From JAALLB01 sp017643495 (lineage in GTDB: Bacteria; Pseudomonadota; Alphaproteobacteria; Rhizobiales; Rhizobiaceae), in NCBI GenBank assembly GCA_965216105.1, contig OZ244147.1, positions 558,001 through 622,000 on the forward strand: 64,000 nt of DNA, given 5' to 3'. The position numbers were made by a program, and so were the translations under genes. Positions 33,372-42,308 of the stretch are shown here, one piece after another. Numbering within the stretch: position 1 is the stretch's first letter; each line of letters opens with the position of its first letter. The notes beneath the pieces were generated by a model. That model was not told the DNA's origin. It saw nothing but the letters and a program-made list of their open reading frames with translations, and did not search any database.

Positions 33372-34763
33372 TCAGATAACGTTGAACCAGGTCGACATGC
33401 CTGCTGCAGCGTGTTCCAGCATGTGACAATGGTATAGCCACTTCCCGGGATTATCAGCCACGAATGCAATCTCGGTGGTTTGTTCAGGGCCGATCACAAA
33501 GGTATCCCGCCACGGATTTCCTTCATCAACCTGCGAGCCTGACCGGTTGATAATCCTGAAGTGGTGCCCATGAACATGCATTGCATGCATCCACCGGGTC
33601 TTGTTGACAGTTTCAATGATTACCGTTTCACCCGATGTTGCTTCAAGAAGGGGAGTTTCCGGGAGATTGGCTACGCCATTGAATGCCCAGACCTGCCGTG
33701 TCTTTCTGAAGTCTTCACCTTGCAGTTTCTTCCCCAGATATGAAATCTCCACGGCTCCACCCATGGCGCCACCTTCCATCACTACTCTGACCCGCTTTGC
33801 TGATGTGAGATCCGGTTCCGGAATCCGGTTGGGTATCAATCTTGGCGGGGGATCGGCATTGCCGGTTTCTCCCCGGACACTGAATGAGGCAATTGCAAGT
33901 GGCTGGTCGCCTGAAAGTTCCTCAAGGCTGAACTCCTCCGTGGGTGTTACGAGCAGGTCAACCCTCTGGGACGGGCCAACCAGCAACGGCGCATAGGGAA
34001 GGGTTTCGGGTTCTTCCAGTGCTTGGCCGTCATAAGCAAGCAGCCTGGCAGAAAAACGGTTCGGATCCAGCTCGAAAATCCGTGCATTTGCAGTATTGAT
34101 GAGACGCAGGCGATAGGCTTCTCCACGGTTGAGTGTGAACCGGGGGAGCGAGGTGCCATTGACTGTTATCCAGTTGCCAAGACGTCCGGCGTGACTCCAG
34201 TCCATCAATGATCCGAAACTCTCGCCGTGAAGCACACCGTTGCCCACCAGTCGCCAGTCATCCAGCACAAGTGTTATGTCATGATCGGAGTCAAATGTCG
34301 GAACATCATCTTCAATGATGAGCGGACCATACAGTCCGCGGCCAACCTGATTCCAGCTCTTGTTGTGGGCGTGGTACCAGTATGTTCCAGCATCAGGTGC
34401 AACAAAATCATATTCAAAGCTGTCTCCCGGTTGCACAGGATCTTGTGTCAGGCCGGACACACCATCCATGGCATTGTCTATCCGTATGCCGTGCCAGTGA
34501 ACTGATGTGGGTTCTTCAAGCCGGTTGGTGAAGTTGACTTTGACACGTTCGCCTTTCCGAACCCGGATCTCCGGGCCAGGCAAGGAGCCGTTATATGTCC
34601 AGAGCGCGGATTTTTCACCGTCCGGCTTGTATAGCGGGATGTCGGCAGGTCCTGCGACAAGGCTGAATGAACCGTCATTGTTTTTGGCAGCGCTCAATTT
34701 TGCTGTTGGCAGGAGGGCCAGGCTTGTTGCAGCTCCCAGCACAAGGTTTCGGCGTGTGATCAT
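33372..34763 (-). CDS. Periplasmic multicopper oxidase (CueO/CopA-like)
   Basis: A 463-residue three-domain multicopper oxidase with a Tat-type leader (MITRRNLVLGAATSLALL). All four copper motifs are intact: SVHWHGIRI, YWYHAHN, HAMHVHGHHF and YHCHMLEHAAAGM, the last holding the type 1 copper ligands. There is no methionine-rich insertion like that of CueO. The likely role is oxidation of periplasmic Cu+ to the less toxic Cu2+. It converges with copA and has its own MerR-type promoter, so ATPase and oxidase probably respond to the same metal. Confidence 0.9.
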   Translation of the reverse strand: MITRRNLVLGAATSLALLPTAKLSAAKNNDGSFSLVAGPADIPLYKPDGEKSALWTYNGSLPGPEIRVRKGERVKVNFTNRLEEPTSVHWHGIRIDNAMDGVSGLTQDPVQPGDSFEYDFVAPDAGTYWYHAHNKSWNQVGRGLYGPLIIEDDVPTFDSDHDITLVLDDWRLVGNGVLHGESFGSLMDWSHAGRLGNWITVNGTSLPRFTLNRGEAYRLRLINTANARIFELDPNRFSARLLAYDGQALEEPETLPYAPLLVGPSQRVDLLVTPTEEFSLEELSGDQPLAIASFSVRGETGNADPPPRLIPNRIPEPDLTSAKRVRVVMEGGAMGGAVEISYLGKKLQGEDFRKTRQVWAFNGVANLPETPLLEATSGETVIIETVNKTRWMHAMHVHGHHFRIINRSGSQVDEGNPWRDTFVIGPEQTTEIAFVADNPGKWLYHCHMLEHAAAGMSTWFNVI

Positions 34764-34814
34764 GGCATTCTCATTAAGGCATGATTGCAGTTACAGTATG
34801 ATGCTTGCAGGAAA

Positions 34815-34845
34815 TGGCTACAGCTTCCAGTTACTGTAGGGTCAA
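34815..34845 (-). promoter_or_regulatory. CueR/HmrR-type promoter of the multicopper oxidase gene
   Basis: On the minus strand: -35 TTGACC (34840-34845), a 19-base spacer, and -10 TAGCCA (34815-34820). The spacer contains CTACAGTAACTGGAAGCTG, close to the copper-operator dyad. The 19-base spacing is the same as upstream of the copper ATPase, which argues for one MerR-family regulator serving both. It lies about 50 bases before the oxidase start. The other 200 bases up to the ugp operon show no gene. Confidence 0.65.
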
Positions 34846-35046
34846 GCAGTATCTGGATCACAAAAAAGTATGACAGGGATTTGGGAAAACTGTCCATGCC
34901 GCCAACTGCCGCTAACCGGGGCTTGTTGCCGTGCCGGGAATGGAAGGCGCATTGTTCTCAGTGTTGCGGGCCTCGTTCCCGGATTGGTAATTGTGTGTCC
35001 AAGCTGTGACTGCACTACTTTTGGGTTTGGCAATTTTCGTTTGGTA

Positions 35047-36102
35047 CTAGTCCAGCCGCTTGCCGGTCTCACGATCAAATACATGGACTTTTTTCGGATC
35101 AACGGACAATCGGACCTTGTCATTTTTACCCGAAAGGCGATGGACGCCGGGAAGGCTGGCGGTAAAGACAGCCTCGTTTCCGGAGAGTTTTCCGTGAAGC
35201 AGGGTGTTGGCGCCCAGTGGTTCGCTTGATACGACTGTCATTTCGATGGTTCCGTCAGGATCAACCTGCAGGTGTTCCGGGCGAATGCCGATTGATACGG
35301 AGCCGTCCCGTTTACAAGTGGTCTTGATCTCCGAGCCATTTGGCAGCGCAGCAATCCCGCCTTTCAACACCCCTTCAACAATGTTCATGGCCGGACTGCC
35401 GATGAATTGCGCTGCAAAAAGCGTGTCCGGTTTTTCATAAACTTCCAGCGGTGATCCGATCTGCTCCGCGATTCCGGCATTCATGACAACCATGCGGTCA
35501 GCCATGGTCATGGCCTCAACCTGGTCATGAGTGACATAAAGCGAGGTTACCCCGAGTTTTGCCTGAAGCTCCTTGATTTCCAGCCTCATTTGAACGCGCA
35601 GCTTTGCATCGAGATTCGAAAGTGGTTCATCGAACAGGAAAACAGCCGGTTCACGTACGATTGCCCGGCCCATTGCTACCCGTTGGCGTTGCCCGCCTGA
35701 CAATTGTTTCGGTTTTCTGTCCAGATAGGGTTCCAGTTGCAAGAGCCTTGCTGCTTCACCCACTTTCGTTTCGATTTCCGAGGCGGGCAGTTTTGCTATC
35801 TTCAGGCTGTAGGCCATGTTCTGGCGAACACTCATATGCGGATAAAGCGCGTAGTTCTGGAACACCATGGCGATGTCCCTGTCCATGGGCTCCGTGTCAT
35901 TTACCAATTCGCCGTTGATGAGAACATCACCTTCACTGACCGTTTCCAGACCGGCAACCATACGAAGCAGAGTGGATTTTCCGCATCCGGACGGACCAAC
36001 GATCACGATGAACTCGCCATCTTCTATTTCGATACTGACGCCATGAATGACTTCTGTCGTGCCGAAGCGTTTCTTTACATTTCTGAGTTCTACCGTTGCC
36101 AT
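35047..36102 (-). CDS. ugpC: sn-Glycerol-3-phosphate ABC transporter ATP-binding protein
   Basis: A 351-residue ATPase of the MalK/UgpC/MsmK group. Walker A (VGPSGCGKSTLLRMVAGLE), Q-loop, signature LSGGQRQRVAMGRAIVREPA and Walker B (VFLFDEPLSNLDA) are intact. The C-terminal 110 residues form the OB-fold regulatory domain (RPEHLQVDPDGTIEMTVVSS). It powers import by UgpA/UgpE. It is last in the ugpBAEC operon, directly abutting ugpE. ATPases of this group can serve several sugar-type transporters, so the symbol rests partly on operon order. Confidence 0.9.
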   Translation of the reverse strand: MATVELRNVKKRFGTTEVIHGVSIEIEDGEFIVIVGPSGCGKSTLLRMVAGLETVSEGDVLINGELVNDTEPMDRDIAMVFQNYALYPHMSVRQNMAYSLKIAKLPASEIETKVGEAARLLQLEPYLDRKPKQLSGGQRQRVAMGRAIVREPAVFLFDEPLSNLDAKLRVQMRLEIKELQAKLGVTSLYVTHDQVEAMTMADRMVVMNAGIAEQIGSPLEVYEKPDTLFAAQFIGSPAMNIVEGVLKGGIAALPNGSEIKTTCKRDGSVSIGIRPEHLQVDPDGTIEMTVVSSEPLGANTLLHGKLSGNEAVFTASLPGVHRLSGKNDKVRLSVDPKKVHVFDRETGKRLD

Positions 36103-36990
36103 TTATTTCTCGCTGTCGACAAGGCCGCGTATGAAGAGTTTTTGCATGGATATCACCACAATCACGGGAGGGATCATCGCCAGTATGGATGTGGCCATGA
36201 TGACCGGCCAGTCAGCGGTATCATCACCGGAGGGGAACATCTGCTTGATGCCCATGACGATAGTGTTCATCTCCGGATCCGTCGTAATCAGCAGTGGCCA
36301 TAGATACTGGTTCCAGCCATAGATGAACAGGATCACGAAAAGGGCAGCAATATTTGTCCTGCTCATGGGCAGGAGGATATCATAGAAGAACCGCATAGGG
36401 CCGGCGCCGTCCACGCGGGCCGCTTCCGCCAGTTCATCGGGTACGGTCATGAAAAACTGCCTGAACAAAAATGTTGCGGTGGCAGATGCAATGAGCGGAA
36501 AAACCAGTCCCGAATAGCTGTTCAGCATTCCAAACCCCGCCACAACCTCGTAGGTCGGTACAATACGAACCTCAACCGGCAGCATCAGTGTAATGAAGAT
36601 CATCCAGAAAAATGTCGTTCTGCCCGGAAACTTGAAATAAACGATCGCAAAGGCGGATAGCAACGAGATTGCAATTTTGCCGATCGCAATGCCCAGCGCC
36701 ATGACAAGCGAGTTCAAGAGCATGGTTGCAACGGGAACGTTGACCCCGGAAAATAACGCCCTGCTGTAATTTTCAATGAAATGTCCGCCAGGCAAGACAG
36801 GCATTGGCGGAGTAACAATTTCAGGCTGCGTTACGGTTGAAGCCACGAAGGCGAGCCAGATCGGAAAGAAGACGATCAAGACGCCCATGATCATCAGCAA
36901 GTGGGTGAGCCACAGGCTACCACCACGTTTTTCCACCATTCCCGGAGCGGGATCCCGTGCCACTGTGGGTTTCGAAACTTGTGCACTCAT
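36103..36990 (-). CDS. ugpE: sn-Glycerol-3-phosphate ABC transporter permease UgpE
   Basis: A 295-residue inner-membrane permease of the MalG type with six transmembrane segments. The EAA loop that contacts the ATPase reads ELAEAARVDGAGPMRFFYDI. The cytoplasmic N terminus is longer than in E. coli UgpE (about 25 extra residues before the first membrane segment). It shares one base with the ugpA stop and abuts ugpC. The substrate is taken to be glycerol-3-phosphate or a phosphodiester of it, from UgpB similarity. Confidence 0.9.
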   Translation of the reverse strand: MSAQVSKPTVARDPAPGMVEKRGGSLWLTHLLMIMGVLIVFFPIWLAFVASTVTQPEIVTPPMPVLPGGHFIENYSRALFSGVNVPVATMLLNSLVMALGIAIGKIAISLLSAFAIVYFKFPGRTTFFWMIFITLMLPVEVRIVPTYEVVAGFGMLNSYSGLVFPLIASATATFLFRQFFMTVPDELAEAARVDGAGPMRFFYDILLPMSRTNIAALFVILFIYGWNQYLWPLLITTDPEMNTIVMGIKQMFPSGDDTADWPVIMATSILAMIPPVIVVISMQKLFIRGLVDSEK

Positions 36991-37871
36991 CAGTAATGCA
37001 CCCGTTTTTCAATGAACTTGAATTGCAGCACCGTCAGTGTGCCGACGACGATGAGCAATATAACCGATTGTGCTGCTGACGATCCCAGGTCCTGCCCGAC
37101 AAAGCCATCCGAAAACACCTTGTAAACAAGGATTGTTGTTGACTGCTGGGGGCCACCCGAGGTGATGGTGTGAATGACACCGAAGGTTTCGAAGAATGCA
37201 TAGACAATATTGACCACCAGCAGAAAGAAAGTCGTTGGTGAAAGCAGGGGCAAGACGATTGTGAAAAACCGCCGCCAGAAATGGGCGCCATCAATTGCGG
37301 CAGCCTCGATGACCGAGCGCGGTACGGCCTGCAGGGCGGCAAAGAAGAACAGGAAATTGTAACTGATACGCCCCCAGGAAGAGGCCACGACAACAAGCCC
37401 CATTGCCTCTGTGCCATTCAATACATGGTTCCAGTCATAACCCAATTGCCCGAGATACCAAGAGACTACCCCAACCCGTGTGTTGAACATGAAAAGCCAG
37501 AGAACACCGGCAACTGCTGGCGCAACGGCATATGGCCAGATCAGCAAGGTGCGATAGGTTCCGGCACCCTTTATCAGCCTGTCAGCCAAAACCGCCAGAA
37601 ACAGGGCTGGCACCATGGAAACCAGCGTTACCAGAACCGAGAAAATGGCGGTGGTTACAAAGGCCGAACGGTAATACTTGTCGGAAAAGAGATATTCAAA
37701 ATTGCCCAATCCGACAAATTGTGAAGAGAGGCCGAACGGATCGGGTATGAACAAGGATTGCCAGACTGCCTGGGCGGCAGGATAGAAGAAAAAGACTGCC
37801 GAGATCAGTATCTGGGGAAATACCAGACACAATGGCAGCAACCATCCTTTGAATTTTACCCGCTTTTCCAA
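36990..37871 (-). CDS. ugpA: sn-Glycerol-3-phosphate ABC transporter permease UgpA
   Basis: A 293-residue MalF-type permease with six transmembrane segments (first WLLPLCLVFPQILISAVFFF). The EAA loop is VPRSVIEAAAIDGAHFWRRF. It pairs with UgpE to form the channel. The start lies 76 bases after the ugpB stop, with a strong hairpin in between. No ugpQ phosphodiesterase is in the operon. Confidence 0.9.
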   Translation of the reverse strand: MEKRVKFKGWLLPLCLVFPQILISAVFFFYPAAQAVWQSLFIPDPFGLSSQFVGLGNFEYLFSDKYYRSAFVTTAIFSVLVTLVSMVPALFLAVLADRLIKGAGTYRTLLIWPYAVAPAVAGVLWLFMFNTRVGVVSWYLGQLGYDWNHVLNGTEAMGLVVVASSWGRISYNFLFFFAALQAVPRSVIEAAAIDGAHFWRRFFTIVLPLLSPTTFFLLVVNIVYAFFETFGVIHTITSGGPQQSTTILVYKVFSDGFVGQDLGSSAAQSVILLIVVGTLTVLQFKFIEKRVHY

Positions 37872-37900
37872 GCCGTCATCCCCCGTGACGCGTCATTTTT

Positions 37901-37930
37901 CAGCAGGCGGGTGGATTAACCCGCCTGCTG
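37901..37930 (-). terminator. Strong intra-operon hairpin between ugpB and ugpA
   Basis: CAGCAGGCGGGT (37901-37912) and ACCCGCCTGCTG (37919-37930) form a perfect 12-base stem with a six-base loop, beginning 17 bases after the ugpB stop. On the minus (transcribed) strand no T-run follows, so it is not a classical terminator. It more likely blocks 3' exonucleases and raises the amount of binding-protein mRNA relative to the permease genes. Confidence 0.7.
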
Positions 37931-37947
37931 TTTGCAAAGATGAACAA

Positions 37948-39261
37948 TCAGCGATTGGCTTGTTCAAAGCGGCGCAACAACTGGTTGCCACGTTCCACGG
38001 CACTGTCGAGAGCTGCCTGTGCAGTCTTGTCACCAGCCCAAACCGCCTCAAGCTCTTCATCGATGATCCCGCGGATCTGGTCGAATGAACCAAGACGCAA
38101 GCCTTTCGAGTTTGCAGTCGGCTCTTTTGCAGTCATCTGGATTACGGCGATATCGGTCCCCGCATTGGCTTCATAGAAACCGTCCGCCTTCGTTTTTTCA
38201 CCGGCTGCAGCGGTGATGGGCAGGTAGCCCGTGTCCTGGTGCCATTTGGCCTGGATGTCTGTTGAAGAAAGGAAATTCAGGAATTCGGCAACGCCTTTGT
38301 ATTCCTCATCCTCATGGCCTGACATGACCCAAAGGGATGCACCACCAATGATCGTGTTTTGCGGTGCGCCTTCCGTTCCTTCCCAATAGGGAAGCGGGCG
38401 TACTGCGAAATCAAACTTGGCTTCAGACTTGATGCCTGCATAACCTGCAGAACTTTCTGTAAACAGGGCGCATTCACCGGCGCGGAAGTTTGCCCCGCCT
38501 TCATTGCGGCGTCCGGCGTAGATGAACTTGCCGTCTTTTGCCCAATCGCCCATGGTCTGGATGTGCTTGACCTGAAGCGGGCTGTTGAATGCCAGTTCGG
38601 TATCGGTTCCGGCAAAGCCGTTGTCCTTCGTTGCAAATGGCACGTTGTGATAAGCTGAGAGGTTTTCCAGGTGAATCCAGCTTTGCCATGCGGTGGTCAG
38701 CGGGCACGAGTGTCCGGAAGCTTTCAGCTTGTCCAGCACTTCACCAACTTTCTGCCAGGTCGAAAGATCGACATCGGGTTCAATGCCTGCTTTTTCAAGC
38801 GCGTCCTTGTTTACCCAAAGTACAGGTGTTGACGAGTTGAACGGCAATGAAAGCATCTCACCGTCTGTTGTCGTGTAATAGCCCTTCACCGAGCCGATAT
38901 ATGCATCTTGGTCGAAATCAGCACCAGCATCGGCCATTACTTCATAAACAGGTTTGATGGCACCCTTGGCACCCATCATGGTTGCAGTGCCAACCTCAAA
39001 AACCATCAGCACATGTGGCTGTTCATTGGCACGGAATGCTGCAATACCTGCGTTCAGCGTTTCGGAATAGTTGCCTTTGTGAGACGCAACAACTTTGTAA
39101 TCGCTTTGACCGGAGTTGAAGGTTTCGACCTGCTCAGCGACCAAATCGCCAAGACGGCCGGTAAAGGCATGCCAGAACTGAATTTCTGTTTCAGCCATTG
39201 CCTGTGCAGGCATCATCAGTGCCGAACAGGATAACAGGGTTGCGAGAATTGTGTTTTTCAT
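37948..39261 (-). CDS. ugpB: sn-Glycerol-3-phosphate ABC transporter substrate-binding protein
   Basis: A 437-residue periplasmic binding protein with a cleavable signal (MKNTILATLLSCSALMMPAQ, cut after AMA). The mature start ETEIQFWHAFTGRLGD and later KASGHSCPLTTAWQSWIH and AFNSSTPVLWVNKDAL are characteristic of UgpB. It captures glycerol-3-phosphate or glycerophosphodiesters. The ATG at 39261 has GGAGGAAAG just upstream; an in-frame codon 19 residues earlier would precede the signal peptide. It is first in ugpBAEC. No Pho box was seen in the 169 bases upstream. Confidence 0.92.
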   Translation of the reverse strand: MKNTILATLLSCSALMMPAQAMAETEIQFWHAFTGRLGDLVAEQVETFNSGQSDYKVVASHKGNYSETLNAGIAAFRANEQPHVLMVFEVGTATMMGAKGAIKPVYEVMADAGADFDQDAYIGSVKGYYTTTDGEMLSLPFNSSTPVLWVNKDALEKAGIEPDVDLSTWQKVGEVLDKLKASGHSCPLTTAWQSWIHLENLSAYHNVPFATKDNGFAGTDTELAFNSPLQVKHIQTMGDWAKDGKFIYAGRRNEGGANFRAGECALFTESSAGYAGIKSEAKFDFAVRPLPYWEGTEGAPQNTIIGGASLWVMSGHEDEEYKGVAEFLNFLSSTDIQAKWHQDTGYLPITAAAGEKTKADGFYEANAGTDIAVIQMTAKEPTANSKGLRLGSFDQIRGIIDEELEAVWAGDKTAQAALDSAVERGNQLLRRFEQANR

Positions 39262-39430
39262 TCTTTCCTCCGGGTTGTTAGTTAGAGACCTGATTTGAGA
39301 GATCGCTTTAATAACCAACTAGAGACTACAGTTTTGTGACTTGATGGCAATAGTTTACAAACCCGTGAAATCCCGCGTATCTAACGGCATGTCTTTGAAA
39401 AAGCAGGTGCCGTACACATGGTTCACGAGT

Positions 39431-40666
39431 TCAGAAACCTTGTTCAAGATCTTGGTCTGCAGTTTCTGGCCGCTTTCGCGTATCCGGCAAGAACATTGCC
39501 AATATGCCTATTGCCGGCAGGATCGAGCAGAAGTTAAAGACAAATGTCAGGCCTTTCCAATCAGCCAGCGCGCCCAACCATGCTGCGCCGATTCCTCCTA
39601 TGCCGAAGATAAAGCCGAAGAACAGGCCGGATACCATGCCTACCCTGCCGGGCATCAGGTCCTGACCATAAACAACGATTGCCGGAAATGCGGAAGCCAT
39701 AGTAAAGCCGATCGCGGTACTTAATACGACGGTTCCCACCAAGCCTGCATGCGGAAGCATTAGTGTAAACGGCAGAACACCTAATATTGAAACCCAGATT
39801 ACGGGTTTGCGCCCCAGCCGGTCACCGATTGGTCCGCCGGCAATCGTTCCTGCAGCCACGGCTCCAAAGAATACGAACTGGTGGATTTGTGCCTGTTGTA
39901 TTGACAGGCTGAATTTCTCCATGAGGAAGAAAGTGTAGTAACTTGTAAAACTTGCAAGGTAGATGAACTTGGAAAACAACAGGGCTATCAGTACCGACAT
40001 TGCTAGAGTGACCTGCTTGCTGGACAGGAAAGCATGCCGAAGCGGGGCATTTGATGAGGGTGGTCTTGTTCGATTGTTTAACTGGTACCAGCGACCGAGA
40101 AAACCGAGAATGATGATCCCGGCGACTGCAACCAGGCCAAACCATGCAAGGCCTTTCTGGCCTTGTGGCAAGACAATAAAGGCAGCGGCCAGAGGGCCCA
40201 GCGCCGAACCGAAATTACCGCCAACCTGGAAAACTGATTGTGCCATTCCGTGTGATCCGCCAGATGCCAGCCGGGCAATTCGTGATGTTTCCGGATGAAA
40301 GATGGAAGAACCGATGCCCAGCATAACGCTGCCCATCAGCAGCATGTGATAGTTGGTAGCATAGGCCAGAACCAGCAAGCCGGTCATTGAAGACGCCATG
40401 CCGAAAGGTAGTGAATAGGGCAGGGGGTGCTTGTCGGTATAGGCGCCGATAAATGGCTGCAGCAAGGAGGCGGTCAGTTGATAGACCAATGTCAGGAAGC
40501 CGACTTGGGTGAAAGTGAGTGCAAAATTTCCCTGCAGAATTGGATATACCGCAGGCAATAAAGCCTGCATCATGTCGTTCAGCAGATGGCAGAGGCTTGC
40601 TGCACCGAGGACGGCAAATGTGGCGCCTCCTGCAGCCGAAGGTGCTGTTGTGGTGGTGTTGGACAC
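39431..40666 (-). CDS. fsr: MFS exporter, fosmidomycin-resistance (Fsr) type
   Basis: A 411-residue major facilitator with 12 transmembrane segments. SLCHLLNDMMQALLPAVYPI at the N terminus, GIGSSIFHPETSRIARLAS and FQVGGNFGSALGPLAAAFIV are the conserved core of the Fsr family. E. coli Fsr exports fosmidomycin; natural substrates are unknown. The loop GPIGDRLGRKPVIW after TM8 is the usual MFS motif. It is divergent from an AraC-type regulator (122-base gap), which probably controls it. Confidence 0.87.
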   Translation of the reverse strand: MSNTTTTAPSAAGGATFAVLGAASLCHLLNDMMQALLPAVYPILQGNFALTFTQVGFLTLVYQLTASLLQPFIGAYTDKHPLPYSLPFGMASSMTGLLVLAYATNYHMLLMGSVMLGIGSSIFHPETSRIARLASGGSHGMAQSVFQVGGNFGSALGPLAAAFIVLPQGQKGLAWFGLVAVAGIIILGFLGRWYQLNNRTRPPSSNAPLRHAFLSSKQVTLAMSVLIALLFSKFIYLASFTSYYTFFLMEKFSLSIQQAQIHQFVFFGAVAAGTIAGGPIGDRLGRKPVIWVSILGVLPFTLMLPHAGLVGTVVLSTAIGFTMASAFPAIVVYGQDLMPGRVGMVSGLFFGFIFGIGGIGAAWLGALADWKGLTFVFNFCSILPAIGILAMFLPDTRKRPETADQDLEQGF

Positions 40667-40788
40667 AGGTTCAATCCATTAAGATTGTAGCGGGTTTTCA
40701 ATTTGCTTTGCTTTTTGAAAACTTTTACCAATCACCTTGGGGGCCTGCCACCTGAGTTGGGTCATATTATTACGCAAGTGGGCCAAAT

Positions 40789-41586
40789 ATGCGGAATGTT
40801 CATATTGATGCCGTAGATCACACGCCTCGCCCGATTGTCGCGCTTGGTCGTGATTATTCGGATGGAACCCATATAGCACCGCACCACCACCGCCGTGGTC
40901 AGTTGATTTCGGGAGCGACCGGGCTGATCGTTCTTTCAACTCCTTACGGAACCTGGGTAATGCCCCCTCAAAGGGGCGTATGGATACCACCCGGGATTGT
41001 TCACCAGGCTCACATGGTTGGAGCGGTGAGCATGCAAAGCCTGTACATAGAACCGGAAGCTGCAGTCGACATGCCAAAACATTGTCAGGTCGTCGGGATC
41101 ACAGACTTTATGCGCAGGCTCGTCACGGAAGCGCTGGACCTGCCACTGGTATATGAACTTGAAGGGCGTGCGGGAATTCTGATGGAACTGGTCATGCACG
41201 AAATGGTGCGGCTGGAAACATTGCCATTATCCCTGCCCTTTCCCCAGGATGTACGTTTGTCCGCAATGTGCAAGCAATTCATGAAACATCCCGACGTTCA
41301 CGAAACCATAAACGACTGGAGTAGCGCACTGGGAATGAGTCGCAGGGCGTTTACACGGTTTTTCCGCAAGGAAACGGGTCTGAGTTTTGTTTCCTGGCGT
41401 CAACAGGCATGTCTGCTGTCTGCTTTGCCCAAACTGGCAGCGGGGCAGACAGTCACTGCAGTTGCCATCGGGCTTGGCTACAGGAATCCTTCCGCTTTTA
41501 CGACCATGTTCAAAAAAGCTTTTGGTGCTGCCCCCATTGCATATCTTGGCATGGGTGGCAGACCAATTTCAGAGCGACATCAGTGA
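40789..41586 (+). CDS. AraC-family regulator with N-terminal cupin
   Basis: A 265-residue regulator. The N-terminal cupin (about 15-110) has HIAPHHHRRGQLISGATG and WVMPPQRGVWIPPGIVHQ. The C-terminal AraC domain (about 165-260) has WSSALGMSRRAFTRFFRKET and VAIGLGYRNPSAFTTMFKKA. Regulators of this shape often sit divergent from MFS exporters and respond to the exported compound. That is the arrangement here with the Fsr-like gene. Its 3' end overlaps the convergent ABC ATPase gene by seven bases. Confidence 0.85.
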   Translation: MRNVHIDAVDHTPRPIVALGRDYSDGTHIAPHHHRRGQLISGATGLIVLSTPYGTWVMPPQRGVWIPPGIVHQAHMVGAVSMQSLYIEPEAAVDMPKHCQVVGITDFMRRLVTEALDLPLVYELEGRAGILMELVMHEMVRLETLPLSLPFPQDVRLSAMCKQFMKHPDVHETINDWSSALGMSRRAFTRFFRKETGLSFVSWRQQACLLSALPKLAAGQTVTAVAIGLGYRNPSAFTTMFKKAFGAAPIAYLGMGGRPISERHQ

Positions 41587-42308
41587 TTCAGTATTTTTGA
41601 CAGGAAGTCCCTTGCGCGTTCGCTTTCAGGATTGCCGAAGAAATCATCTGTTGGACGGTCCTCTACAATTCTGCCCTCATCCATGAAGACAACACGGTCT
41701 GCAACCTTTTTTGCAAAGCCCATCTCGTGTGTCACCACCATCATGGTCATGCCTTCTTTTGCGAGCTCAACCATGACGTCCAGTACTTCGTTGATCATTT
41801 CAGGGTCGAGTGCCGATGTCGGTTCGTCAAACAACATGGCAATGGGGTCCATCGCCAGGGAGCGGGCAATCGCCACGCGTTGCTGCTGCCCGCCGGACAA
41901 CTGACTGGGGAACTTTCCTATATGTTCGGAAAGGCCAACCCGTTCAATCAGGGCCTCGGCTCTTGAAACCGCTTCTTCGCGGCTGCGCTTCAGCACCTTC
42001 TCCTGCGCCAGACAGAGGTTTTCCAATACGCTCATGTGCGGATAAAGCTCGAAATGTTGGAATACCATTCCGATGCGAGACCGCAGCTTCGTAAGGTTAG
42101 TGTTTTTTGCCGTTACTTCTTGACCGTCTACGGTGATGTTGCCCTGGTTGACCGGCTCCAGACCGTTCACGCATTTGATGAGCGTGGATTTACCTGAGCC
42201 GGAAGGGCCACAAACCACCACGACCTCTCCCTTGGATACACTGGAGGAACAATTGTCGAGAACCTGAAAGGCACCATACCATTTGGAAATGTTCTTGATT
42301 TCAATCAT
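41580..42308 (-). CDS. gltL: Acidic amino-acid ABC transporter ATP-binding protein
   Basis: A 242-residue ATPase of the GlnQ/GltL group: Walker A CGPSGSGKSTLIKCVNGLE, signature LSGGQQQRVAIARSLAMDP, Walker B IAMLFDEPTSALDP and the H-loop VVTHEMGFA. The ATG at 42308 overlaps the permease stop by four bases. The longer open frame upstream is only a shadow of the permease gene. It is last in a lyase-binding protein-permease-permease-ATPase operon. Symbols are by similarity to E. coli gltIJKL; the true substrate may differ. Confidence 0.88.
   Translation of the reverse strand: MIEIKNISKWYGAFQVLDNCSSSVSKGEVVVVCGPSGSGKSTLIKCVNGLEPVNQGNITVDGQEVTAKNTNLTKLRSRIGMVFQHFELYPHMSVLENLCLAQEKVLKRSREEAVSRAEALIERVGLSEHIGKFPSQLSGGQQQRVAIARSLAMDPIAMLFDEPTSALDPEMINEVLDVMVELAKEGMTMMVVTHEMGFAKKVADRVVFMDEGRIVEDRPTDDFFGNPESERARDFLSKILNH

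Noticed and set aside
34842..35123. Small minus-strand frame of 93 codons between the oxidase and ugpC
   Set aside because: It overlaps the ugpC coding region in another frame and has no recognisable domain or ribosome site.
39262..39430. Pho box upstream of ugpB
   Set aside because: No pair of TGTCAT-like repeats with 11-base spacing was found, so phosphate control is not supported by sequence here.
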